A stretch of 64,000 bases of DNA from Paenibacillus sp. FSL H7-0357 (GTDB lineage: Bacteria; Bacillota; Bacilli; Paenibacillales; Paenibacillaceae). The translations under genes were made by a program, and so were the position numbers. This document shows, piece after piece, positions 7,308-14,631 of the stretch (positions within the stretch are counted from its first letter, which is position 1; the number at the start of each line of letters is the position of its first letter). The stretch is from assembly GCF_000758525.1 (NCBI RefSeq), contig NZ_CP009241.1, forward strand, positions 2,790,001 to 2,854,000, written 5' to 3'. The notes under the pieces are model-generated. The model had not been told where the DNA came from. It saw nothing but the letters and a program-made list of their open reading frames with translations, and ran no database searches.

Positions 7308-8025
7308 ACGGCAGCATCTTGAAGATACCGCCAGAGGGGCGGTGGAGGTGCTGCGCCAGAGACAAGCCGGACGGAGAACGTCGTTCGGAGAGTTCTATCT
7401 GGCCCAGCTTCGCTTCATCAGCTGGAAGGTATGGGCCGTGCAATTGCTGATTGTCCTGGGAATGGTGCTGTTACTGCGAAACGCCCTTCAGGAAATGGGA
7501 GAGAGTGTGCAAATCGTCATGATGGTCTCTATATCCGCACCTCTGCTGGTAATGGCTGGAATCCGTACTCTGACCCGTTCGCTTAGCTGTCATATGCTGG
7601 AGATAGAACTCAGCACCCGCCATCTCCTGGAGAAGCTGACGATGGTCCGCATGAGTCTGCTGGGGATGACGGATTTGCTGGGTCTGACCCTGCTGGCTGC
7701 GATATTAAGTGTTTGGATACATAGTGATGTTGCAACCATGCTGATCTATCTGCTTGTGCCTTTTAATTTAACTTGCCTCGGCTGCCTGTGGCTGCTCAAT
7801 CGGGTTCGCACCCCAAGCTGCGGATATTACTGCCTGACCTTCGCCGGCGTGGTGGCCTTGGTACAGATGATACTTGCCTTTACCCCGAACCTGTGGGTGT
7901 TTGAACCAGCAGCAATGGGAGTATGGCAGATGCTGCTGCTGGTGACAACCGCAGGAATAGCGCTGCAGGTACGCGGTTTGCGCAAGACTTGCCGGAGTCT
8001 GGAGACCGCTTCCAGCCTGATGTGA
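7243..8025 (+). CDS. Multi-pass membrane protein, putative regulator of module 1
   Basis: A 260-residue protein: about 60 hydrophilic residues followed by about six hydrophobic helices (for example WAVQLLIVLGMVLLL, LLGLTLLAAILSVW, LLLVTTAGIAL). TTG 7243 is preferred over GTG 7234 because AAGGAG sits 8 bases before the TTG and would overlap the GTG. The gene begins inside the sigma gene and is followed by the ABC ATPase. Its location is that of an anti-sigma factor in ECF operons, and the soluble N-terminus could bind the sigma factor. I see no recognised domain, so the role is inferred from context. Confidence 0.75.
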   Translation: MNKRSEQAIVNALRNYPTPPIERQHLEDTARGAVEVLRQRQAGRRTSFGEFYLAQLRFISWKVWAVQLLIVLGMVLLLRNALQEMGESVQIVMMVSISAPLLVMAGIRTLTRSLSCHMLEIELSTRHLLEKLTMVRMSLLGMTDLLGLTLLAAILSVWIHSDVATMLIYLLVPFNLTCLGCLWLLNRVRTPSCGYYCLTFAGVVALVQMILAFTPNLWVFEPAAMGVWQMLLLVTTAGIALQVRGLRKTCRSLETASSLM

Positions 8026-8085
8026 AATTACCGCAGCGCAGGCCGCTTGGCTACAGGGAGCATTGAATAAGGAGGGGTTCATAAC

Positions 8086-8979
8086 GTGTTGGAACTGACT
8101 ATAAATGAGCTAAGCAAGCGCTTTGCCGCGAAACAGGCGGTGAACGGCATTTCGGCCCGGCTGACCAGCGGTGTGTATGGTTTGCTCGGAGCTAACGGAG
8201 CAGGTAAAACAACGCTGATGCGGATGATCTGCGGCATTCTCAAGCCGACCTCGGGGATGATTCAGATGAACGGCCAGGAGATTGGCCGCATGGGGGAACA
8301 ATACCGCGATCTGCTGGGCTATATGCCTCAGGACTTCGGATATTATCCCGATTTCAGCGCGGAAGAGTTTCTGTGGTACGTCGGATCGTTGAAAGGGCTG
8401 ACCCTGAAGGCTTCGAAGGGGAAAGCCCGTGAACTGCTGCGCATGGTAGCTCTGGAGGAGGCGGCCCGCAAGAAAATCCGCACCTTTTCCGGGGGGATGA
8501 AGCAAAGGCTCGGCATCGCCCAGGCACTGCTGAATGATCCCCGCCTGCTGGTGCTGGACGAGCCAACGGCGGGACTGGATCCCAAGGAGCTGGTACGCTT
8601 CCGCAACCTTATAGCCGATCTGGCCCGCGATAAGATCATCCTCCTGTCGACACATATTGTGTCCGATGTGGAATATATCGCCGATCAGATTCTGGTGATG
8701 AAACAGGGTGCGCTGCTAATGAGCGGGACGGTAGAACAGCTGACAGCTACGATGGAGGGCAATGTCTGGTTATGCCATGTTCCGGCGAGGGAAGCGGAGG
8801 CGTGGAATGAACGGTACTGTGTGAGCAATCTGCGGCATGAGCGGGACCGGGTTGAGCTGCGTATTGTCTCTAAGGTCCAACCCGCAGCTCATGCAGTTTC
8901 GGTTTCACCGACGCTTGAAGACTTGTTTCTATACCATTTTCAAGATGAATCGGCTGCAGCGGCTGGCGAAGTCAAATAG
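8086..8979 (+). CDS. ABC transporter ATP-binding protein (module 1)
   Basis: A 297-residue ATPase with Walker A GANGAGKTT (near 35-43), signature FSGGMKQR, Walker B LLVLDEP followed by TAGLDP, and the switch His in LLSTHIVSD. The 80 C-terminal residues form a variable domain typical of drug/bacteriocin-type exporters (CcmA-like). It starts at GTG 8086 after GGAGGGG. The permease follows after 12 bases, so together they should make an exporter or an ABC-2-type complex in the membrane. It is similar in layout to the ATPase at 11408 in the second module. Confidence 0.92.
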   Translation: MLELTINELSKRFAAKQAVNGISARLTSGVYGLLGANGAGKTTLMRMICGILKPTSGMIQMNGQEIGRMGEQYRDLLGYMPQDFGYYPDFSAEEFLWYVGSLKGLTLKASKGKARELLRMVALEEAARKKIRTFSGGMKQRLGIAQALLNDPRLLVLDEPTAGLDPKELVRFRNLIADLARDKIILLSTHIVSDVEYIADQILVMKQGALLMSGTVEQLTATMEGNVWLCHVPAREAEAWNERYCVSNLRHERDRVELRIVSKVQPAAHAVSVSPTLEDLFLYHFQDESAAAAGEVK

Positions 8980-8991
8980 GAGGTGCAGTTT

Positions 8992-10230
8992 ATGGATATT
9001 CTGACCCGGTTTGAGCTCAGAAAGATCATGAGACGGAAATCATTTTTTATAGGCATAACACTTATAATCGTCGTGGCCTTATTAGGAGTATGGGCGCTCG
9101 TTTCGGGTGCGTACATAACGGACAAGGACGGCAATGATCTAAAAGGACTGGAAGCCATCCCGCTCCGAAAGGAATACAACCGCCAGCTAGCCGGACCGCT
9201 GACGATAGAGAAAATAGCGGCTGCAGTCAAGCAACATCAAAAAGTCATACATGATCCGAAAAACCTTAACGAGAAGGGGGAGCTCACAAATGAGGCTTAT
9301 GTAACCTACAAAGAGCAGAGTTATCAGATTGATACGTTGATCCGGTTTGCTTTTTCCCATTCCCGTGAATACGATCATTATATTATCGACAGCATGACAC
9401 CTAGTACTGCAAAGACCTTCTACCAGGAACGTCTCGATAAGGTGAAGGAGTACATAGACAGGGATTATACTCCCGGCAATGCTTCTGCCAAAGAGAATGC
9501 TTTTTTTATGCGGATGAATAAGTCCATTCCAGTCCCCTTCCAAATGGACTATGTAACCGGCTGGGAGAGTGTGTTCGAGAACCTGCAGTTTGTTTTATTG
9601 ATCAGTGCGTTTGTGATTGCGATTTGGCTTGCTCCTGTCTTTGCCGGTGAATACCAGAGCGGGGCGGATGCGATAATCTTGTCCTCCCGTTATGGCCGCA
9701 ATAAGGTGATTGCCGCCAAATTGAAAGCCGGTTTGATTGTCTCCCTTGGCTTGCTTGCTGTGGGATTAGGCACCTACACTCTCTTGATGCTTGGGATTTT
9801 TGGATTTGATGGGGGAAGCGCCAGCGTGCAGATGATCAAGCTTTTTGCCCCGGTTCCTTTCACGGTGTTTCAGACCTATTTATGGGCAATTCTTATTGGC
9901 AGCCTGGCCTGTCTGACCGTGGGGGCGGTGACGCTCTGGCTGTCCAGCCGGATGAGCACCCCATTTCCCGTTATCATTGTCATTGTCATTTTGCTGATCG
10001 GCCCGCTGTTTTTTCCGGCTAGCAAGAGCAGCCGCTTGTATAATCATATTATGAACCTGCTGCCTGGCAAAATGGTTGACGGCATTACGAGAGTAACCGA
10101 ATACGAAGGATATTCTGTGTTTGGACAGCTGATTCCCAGCTATAAGTTTGCTACAGGCTTTGCAATAATTGTTATTGCCCTGCTCCTGCCCTTTACTTAT
10201 CGCGCCTTTAAAAACCATCAGGTGGTTTGA
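8992..10230 (+). CDS. ABC-2-type transporter permease (module 1)
   Basis: A 412-residue membrane protein. One helix (FFIGITLIIVVALLGVWALV, residues 19-38) is followed by a large extracytoplasmic loop of about 160 residues and then five helices in the C-terminal half, the ABC-2 permease plan. The motif FAGEYQSGADAIILSSRYGR is typical of the family. ATG 8992 is chosen because AGGAGGT lies 7 bases upstream; a GTG at 8983 would overlap that site. Partner of the ATPase at 8086. A strong terminator follows at 10288. Confidence 0.88.
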   Translation: MDILTRFELRKIMRRKSFFIGITLIIVVALLGVWALVSGAYITDKDGNDLKGLEAIPLRKEYNRQLAGPLTIEKIAAAVKQHQKVIHDPKNLNEKGELTNEAYVTYKEQSYQIDTLIRFAFSHSREYDHYIIDSMTPSTAKTFYQERLDKVKEYIDRDYTPGNASAKENAFFMRMNKSIPVPFQMDYVTGWESVFENLQFVLLISAFVIAIWLAPVFAGEYQSGADAIILSSRYGRNKVIAAKLKAGLIVSLGLLAVGLGTYTLLMLGIFGFDGGSASVQMIKLFAPVPFTVFQTYLWAILIGSLACLTVGAVTLWLSSRMSTPFPVIIVIVILLIGPLFFPASKSSRLYNHIMNLLPGKMVDGITRVTEYEGYSVFGQLIPSYKFATGFAIIVIALLLPFTYRAFKNHQVV

Positions 10231-10287
10231 TAGGAAAAACTCAAGGTGCAGCTCTCAAGTTCCAAACGGAAGTTGTCAAAAAAGTAC

Positions 10288-10339
10288 GGATTCGCAGATT
10301 GCTGATGCAGCAGTTTGCGGACCCGTTTTGTTTTTTTTC
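10288..10339 (+). terminator. Intrinsic terminator after module 1
   Basis: A long, nearly perfect hairpin (about 17 base pairs counting G-U, loop ATG) at 10288-10324, followed by GTTTTGTTTTTTTT. It ends the first sigma/ABC unit, so the second one must have its own promoter. Confidence 0.85.
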
Positions 10340-10348
10340 GGGAGCACT

Positions 10349-10376
10349 GTAACTATTTCGGAGGCTTGGACGAATA
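10349..10376 (+). promoter_or_regulatory. Candidate ECF-type promoter of module 2
   Basis: TGTAAC at 10349-10354 and CGAATA at 10371-10376 are 16 bases apart. This resembles the -35/-10 pair used by ECF factors such as sigmaX and sigmaW of Bacillus (TGtAAC or TGaAAC, then CG-rich -10). Its position in front of a sigma gene fits autoregulation. Confidence 0.45.
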
Positions 10377-10450
10377 AGTAGTAGAAGGCTGCGGGAGAGG
10401 AGGGGATTCGGACGAACGATATCCAGAGAGGAAACAGACAGCGCTCCATT

Positions 10451-11149
10451 ATGGAGGATGAGGCTGCGGGTCACCCGGATGATGAGGCAGCCGTGCTGAT
10501 CAGGTTCCGGCAGGGAGAACGGGAGGCTTTTGAATGGCTGGTTCGTCAATACCGGCAGCCTGCGGTAGGGTTTGCCTATCATCTGACCGGGGATTATCAT
10601 ACCGCCGAGGATTTGGCACAGGACTCTTTTGCCTATCTGCTGGTGTATCCGGAGAGATTCGATACCCGCGCGTCTTTTAAAACCTATCTGTTCACAATCC
10701 TCCGCAACAAAAGCATAGATTCCTTGCGGAAGCGGCAGCGGACCCTGCCGGTTGAAGCAGGGAAGCGCAGGCGTCCCGATTCCTCCTTTTCAGGGGATTA
10801 CTCAGGAGATAACCTGCCTGAAGGAAACCGCATGCCGCCTCCCGGCAGGGAGGATCCCGAGCGGATGGCGATTGTGCACGAGGAGGACCAGGAGTGGCAA
10901 CGGCGTTTGCTTACGCTCAAGCCGGATTACCGGATGGCCGTGTATCTCGTTGATGTAGGTGAGATGTCTTATACAGAAGCGGCAGCTATTATGGGCCGTA
11001 CAACGGTGAGCTTCAAAGTGCTGCTGCACCGGGCCCGCAAGAAGCTGAGGCAGATATACGAAAAGGAGGAGTGGGATTGTGAAGCCAGCCGAAGAGGAAC
11101 AAGCGTTTCTAGAGGAAGTGTACCGGAAAGCCCGTCTGCTGGAGTATGA
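10451..11149 (+). CDS. ECF-type RNA polymerase sigma factor (module 2)
   Basis: A 232-residue sigma factor. Region 2 spans about residues 14-95 (FRQGEREAFEWLVRQYRQPA, HTAEDLAQDSFAYLLVYPER, LFTILRNKSIDSLRKRQRT). A Gly/Pro/Arg-rich linker of about 50 residues follows, then region 4 (LLTLKPDYRMAVYLVDVGEM, SYTEAAAIMGRTTVSFKVLL). No clear Shine-Dalgarno sits at normal distance before ATG 10451; GAGAGGAAA is about 18 bases away and the frame is open upstream to a stop at about 10382, so the start is uncertain. The 3' end overlaps the next gene by 71 bases. The layout resembles the sigY-yxlC operon of Bacillus. Confidence 0.87.
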   Translation: MEDEAAGHPDDEAAVLIRFRQGEREAFEWLVRQYRQPAVGFAYHLTGDYHTAEDLAQDSFAYLLVYPERFDTRASFKTYLFTILRNKSIDSLRKRQRTLPVEAGKRRRPDSSFSGDYSGDNLPEGNRMPPPGREDPERMAIVHEEDQEWQRRLLTLKPDYRMAVYLVDVGEMSYTEAAAIMGRTTVSFKVLLHRARKKLRQIYEKEEWDCEASRRGTSVSRGSVPESPSAGV

Positions 11150-11369
11150 CAAACGTGAGGCTGAGAAGGTGCAGAGAAACAGCCGGAAGCTCGACAGGCA
11201 AAGAAATACTAAGCTGGCGGGTATTGTGCTTACTGCGGTTGCTGTTTTTGTAATGATCAAGTTCGAAGTTATTGATGTAGTGTTGCTCGTCTTGCTGTCA
11301 CTCCTCCTGATCGGAATAGGACTGATGGTGGAGAACACGGAGTTTACCTGGGACCAGGAAAGCGATTAG
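11079..11369 (+). CDS. Small two-helix membrane protein, putative anti-sigma (module 2)
   Basis: A 96-residue protein with a charged N-terminal half (many Glu, Lys and Arg, probably helical) and two adjoining hydrophobic helices (LAGIVLTAVAVFVMI and VVLLVLLSLLLIGIGLMV). GTG 11079 follows AAGGAGGAG by 7 bases and lies inside the sigma gene. The size, position and soluble-then-membrane layout match small anti-sigma proteins such as YxlC of the sigmaY operon, but I see no diagnostic motif, so this is inference from context. Confidence 0.72.
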   Translation: MKPAEEEQAFLEEVYRKARLLEYDKREAEKVQRNSRKLDRQRNTKLAGIVLTAVAVFVMIKFEVIDVVLLVLLSLLLIGIGLMVENTEFTWDQESD

Positions 11370-11407
11370 TAGTAAGTAGTCAAAAGCATGTGAGGGAGAG
11401 GACCAGA

Positions 11408-12283
11408 ATGGAACTTGTAATTGAACAACTGACCAAAACCTACGGGAGTAAGCAGGCTTTAAACGGTGTCAGCTTCAAAGTAGGCGAAGGGATACACGGC
11501 CTGCTTGGTCCTAACGGGGCAGGCAAAACAACGCTGATGCGGCTGCTTGCAACTTTACTTACACCCACATCCGGCAAAGCAACGATCGGTGGAGTACCTT
11601 TGACGGACAAAGCGCAGATCCGCCAGCTGGTCGGTTATCTGCCGCAGGAATTTGCATTTTATCCAGGGATGTCGGTGCTTGAAGCGATGGATTATCTCGC
11701 ACTTTTGTCCGGGGTGAAGGGGCATTCGGAGCGGAAGCGGAGAATCGACGATTTGCTGGAGCAGGTGAACCTGACGGAGCAGCGCCGGACCAAGGTGAAA
11801 GCACTGTCCGGCGGAATGAAGCGCCGGCTCGGCGTGGCCCAGGCAATGGTGCATGAACCGAAGCTGCTGATCGTCGATGAGCCCACGGCAGGGCTTGATC
11901 CGGAAGAGCGGATCCGCTTTCGCCGGCTCCTCAGCCGGTTCTCTGAAGGGAGAATCGTCCTGTTGTCCACCCACGTTGTGGAGGATGTGGAATCCACCTG
12001 TGAGCAAATGACCGTGCTGCATAAGGGAAGTCTGCGCTATCACGGCAGAATCGGTGACCTGACGGGGGCTGCCGCCGGACGCGTCTGGACGGTGGAGCTT
12101 GACCGGGCGCAGTGGGAGCGGGACCGTGACCGCTTCCCTGTGCTGTCTGCTGTGCCGGAAGGCACAGGAATGCGCATCCGTGTTCTCGCCGATCAGCAGC
12201 CTTATCCGGGAGCGCAGCAGGCCATACCGTCTATTGAGGATGCCTATCTTTACCTGATGCGCAAGGAGGAGTCGTTCGTATGA
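11408..12283 (+). CDS. ABC transporter ATP-binding protein (module 2)
   Basis: A 291-residue ATPase: Walker A GPNGAGKTT, Q-loop GYLPQEFAFY, signature LSGGMKRR, Walker B LLIVDEP with TAGLDP, switch His in LLSTHVVED. ATG 11408 is chosen over GTG 11390 because a GAGGGAGAGG site lies just upstream. The stop overlaps the ATG of the permease (ATGA). It shares size and layout with the ATPase of module 1, although the two proteins are clearly diverged. Confidence 0.92.
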   Translation: MELVIEQLTKTYGSKQALNGVSFKVGEGIHGLLGPNGAGKTTLMRLLATLLTPTSGKATIGGVPLTDKAQIRQLVGYLPQEFAFYPGMSVLEAMDYLALLSGVKGHSERKRRIDDLLEQVNLTEQRRTKVKALSGGMKRRLGVAQAMVHEPKLLIVDEPTAGLDPEERIRFRRLLSRFSEGRIVLLSTHVVEDVESTCEQMTVLHKGSLRYHGRIGDLTGAAAGRVWTVELDRAQWERDRDRFPVLSAVPEGTGMRIRVLADQQPYPGAQQAIPSIEDAYLYLMRKEESFV

Positions 12284-13506
12284 TAGGGCTCATTGGTAAA
12301 GAGATTCGCATGATTCTGCGCAGTCTCGTCTTTTATGTATTTATACTAGTGGCCTGCTTCTTCTATTTCACCGAATATGCCGCAGAGCAGACCTGGAGCG
12401 AGCTTCGGCCTCCCGTTATGACTGAGCCGCAAAATGTGGGTCCCCCGGAACATCCTTTTTACGGCTGGAAGCTGCCCGGGAACACCTCTGAACTTGCTAC
12501 GCAAATGAGGAAAGAGATGGGCTGGGACCTGGATGCCGGTTCAACAACCAAGCTGAGAATCGGCTTTCCGCTAGAGAGCAAACTGGATAAGCAAGAAAAA
12601 GCTGCCCTCACCGAGGCTGCTTCCAAGCTGGACATCATTCTTAAAGATTCGGACAAGTACACGATGGAAGACGTTTACAAGGTTTCTGATGATTTGAACG
12701 AGCAACTTGGCGGGAGCAGTATGTACAAAAGAGGGATGGATGAATTCGGCTTTGGTATCGATAACTACGAGGAAGCGGTGAAAGCGCAGGAACAAACGCT
12801 TGTACGCTACAACGAGGTTGTAGAGGCCGGAGAGCTGCTACCCGGAGCCGCACGGTATTTCAGCGATTACCTCGCACTCCCGGCTGGTATCTTTCCGGTA
12901 TTCCTTTCGGCCTTTCTGCTGCTCCGTGACCGCTCCAGCCGAATGAGCGAGCTGATATACAGCCGCCGGGTTTCGTCATGGACCTACGTCGGTTCAAAGT
13001 TTATCGCGCTTGGGATCATGCTCTCCCTGATTTATCTTGTGCTTGCAGTTGCCGGCGGCTGGCAGACCGTAAATGCCCTGGAACTGAAGGGACAGACGGC
13101 GGAGGCGATTTTCCTCTTCCTTGGATACACAGCTTGGTGGCTGCTGCCTACAGTCTGGGCTTCGATTGCCTTCGGAATGTTCGGCTCTATGCTGTTCCGC
13201 CGGGGGATTGTGCCGATCGCCCTGCAGATCGTCTGGTGGTTTATTTCTGTGCTGCCGCTTATGGGCTCCTATGGGCTGTACAAGTTGATCATCCGCTTTA
13301 ACACGCCAAGGGACGCTGATTTATATAAAGGCTGGGTGGATGAGATCGCAATTAACCGCAGCTTCTACATTCTGCTTGCGGTGCTGCTGGCAGCCGGAAC
13401 CGCGCTGCTCTGGGAAAGAAACCGCAGCCAGGCGGATTCCGGATGGGTACGGGGGAACAAAACCTCTGCAAGAAAAGCCAAAACAGCCGCGGGGGAAGCC
13501 TCATGA
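12280..13506 (+). CDS. ABC-2-type permease (module 2)
   Basis: A 408-residue membrane protein. One N-terminal helix (residues about 15-30) is followed by an extracytoplasmic region of about 170 residues, then a cluster of helices (LPAGIFPVFLSAFLLL, KFIALGIMLSLIYLVLAVAG and others) and a basic tail. The motif RDRSSRMSELIYSRRVSSW corresponds to the cytoplasmic coupling segment of ABC-2 permeases. It is coupled to the ATPase before it and to the second permease after it by ATGA overlaps. Confidence 0.85.
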   Translation: MIGLIGKEIRMILRSLVFYVFILVACFFYFTEYAAEQTWSELRPPVMTEPQNVGPPEHPFYGWKLPGNTSELATQMRKEMGWDLDAGSTTKLRIGFPLESKLDKQEKAALTEAASKLDIILKDSDKYTMEDVYKVSDDLNEQLGGSSMYKRGMDEFGFGIDNYEEAVKAQEQTLVRYNEVVEAGELLPGAARYFSDYLALPAGIFPVFLSAFLLLRDRSSRMSELIYSRRVSSWTYVGSKFIALGIMLSLIYLVLAVAGGWQTVNALELKGQTAEAIFLFLGYTAWWLLPTVWASIAFGMFGSMLFRRGIVPIALQIVWWFISVLPLMGSYGLYKLIIRFNTPRDADLYKGWVDEIAINRSFYILLAVLLAAGTALLWERNRSQADSGWVRGNKTSARKAKTAAGEAS

Positions 13507-14135
13507 CAGGTCAATCACTCCGCGTGCTTGGTTGGTACAACCTGAAGCTGACCGCCCATTATTCGTGGCTGCTGTCCATCGCCCTGCTGTGCAGCGTGCA
13601 TTTCTTCATGGATCCTCAGCTCATGGAATGGGGAGATGTCGCCAAGCTGGGAGAACAATTGATCAGCTTCCTTGGCCTGATCGTGTACCCCCATCTGGCG
13701 ATGCTGGAGGAAGGCGGAATCGGTGAGGTGCTCTACGCCAAGAAGGTGCGGCATCACCCTATCTTTCTGTTTCGCTGGCTGTCCGTTACTTTGTTTATTT
13801 TCTTGATCATTGCCGTTTTTTTCACCAGCCTGCATTTGCGCGGCGCGGTCTTTGACCTATGGCCGATGATCGGCGGAGTTGCCATTACCGCAATGGCGAT
13901 CGGATCCGCAGGTATGACGGCCGCTCTATTACTCCGCAACATATCGGGCGGATACATTATCGGCTTTGCCTGGTATCTGCTCGACTTTATGACAAAGGGC
14001 CGTCTGACCGGACATTTTTTTCTGTTTGGGCTAGTGAAGGGCGGATGGGATCCTGACAAATGGCTGCTCGCCGGACTGTCATGCGCACTTGCCGTGTTCT
14101 GTGCCTTCCTGCTTCCGGCCCGGAGACTGGACTGA
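13503..14135 (+). CDS. Second membrane subunit of the module 2 transporter
   Basis: A 210-residue protein with about six hydrophobic helices (for example YSWLLSIALLCSVHFFM, FLGLIVYPHLAML, WLSVTLFIFLIIAVFF). The ATG overlaps the stop of the preceding permease (ATGA). It contains EEGGIGEVLYAKKVRHHPIF, a cytoplasmic segment similar in style to that of the first permease, so the two probably form a heterodimeric membrane channel. Last gene of the module; a terminator lies at 14345. Confidence 0.8.
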   Translation: MTGQSLRVLGWYNLKLTAHYSWLLSIALLCSVHFFMDPQLMEWGDVAKLGEQLISFLGLIVYPHLAMLEEGGIGEVLYAKKVRHHPIFLFRWLSVTLFIFLIIAVFFTSLHLRGAVFDLWPMIGGVAITAMAIGSAGMTAALLLRNISGGYIIGFAWYLLDFMTKGRLTGHFFLFGLVKGGWDPDKWLLAGLSCALAVFCAFLLPARRLD

Positions 14136-14164
14136 AGGCAGCCCAGGCGGGCAGAGTAGCTAGC

Positions 14165-14330
14165 TCGGCAGCCTGTTTGAAATAGAACGAACTTAACTCT
14201 TCAGCATCTTCGCTTAACCGGCGAGACTCCCTCACAACCTGAGATTGATAAAGCGAAGCAGAAAGTCCAGCACGCTGCACCCGCAAGGACGGCGGGACTT
14301 GCACCGGAGCCGAAAAACTAAACAAACGGC
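14165..14330. other. Structured non-coding stretch, possible RNA element
   Basis: This gap has no convincing gene but several complementary segments: CTTCGCTT (14208-14215) pairs with AAGCGAAG (14251-14258), and AGTCC (14264-14268) can pair with GGACT near 14295-14299, around CCCGC/GCGGG. Its composition differs from the flanking genes. Which strand is transcribed is not clear, and no known riboswitch core was recognised. Confidence 0.3.
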
Positions 14331-14344
14331 ATAACATATAACTG

Positions 14345-14386
14345 ACCGCCTTAAAGTCATTGTAGTGACTGAGAGGCGGTTTTTTG
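14345..14386 (+). terminator. Intrinsic terminator after module 2
   Basis: ACCGCCT and AGGCGGT enclose an inner AGTCA/TGACT stem, followed by six Ts. Confidence 0.85.
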
Positions 14387-14631
14387 CCGTGCAAAACTGC
14401 TGACATTACGTCCCGATCTGCAAACTGCATCGAATGGGTTTCCCGCTTCTATGTTCATTCTTTTTGGGCAAAAAGCCCTTGTTCGCATACCTAATCTCCA
14501 GTAAATTGGCTCATTCGTTTTCATTTGTCTCTATGATAGACTTCATATTAGAAGCTAATTGACCGAAAAAAAGATATACTTACATTTACATTTAATTTCT
14601 GTCCGCCACTTTCACAGAGGAGGCTCTATCA

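Noticed and set aside
10802..11338. 178-codon minus-strand frame
   Set aside because: It is antisense to the module 2 sigma factor and membrane gene; the plus-strand proteins have clear domains.
13987..14430. 147-codon minus-strand frame after module 2
   Set aside because: It overlaps the last permease gene and a terminator; the region looks structured rather than coding.
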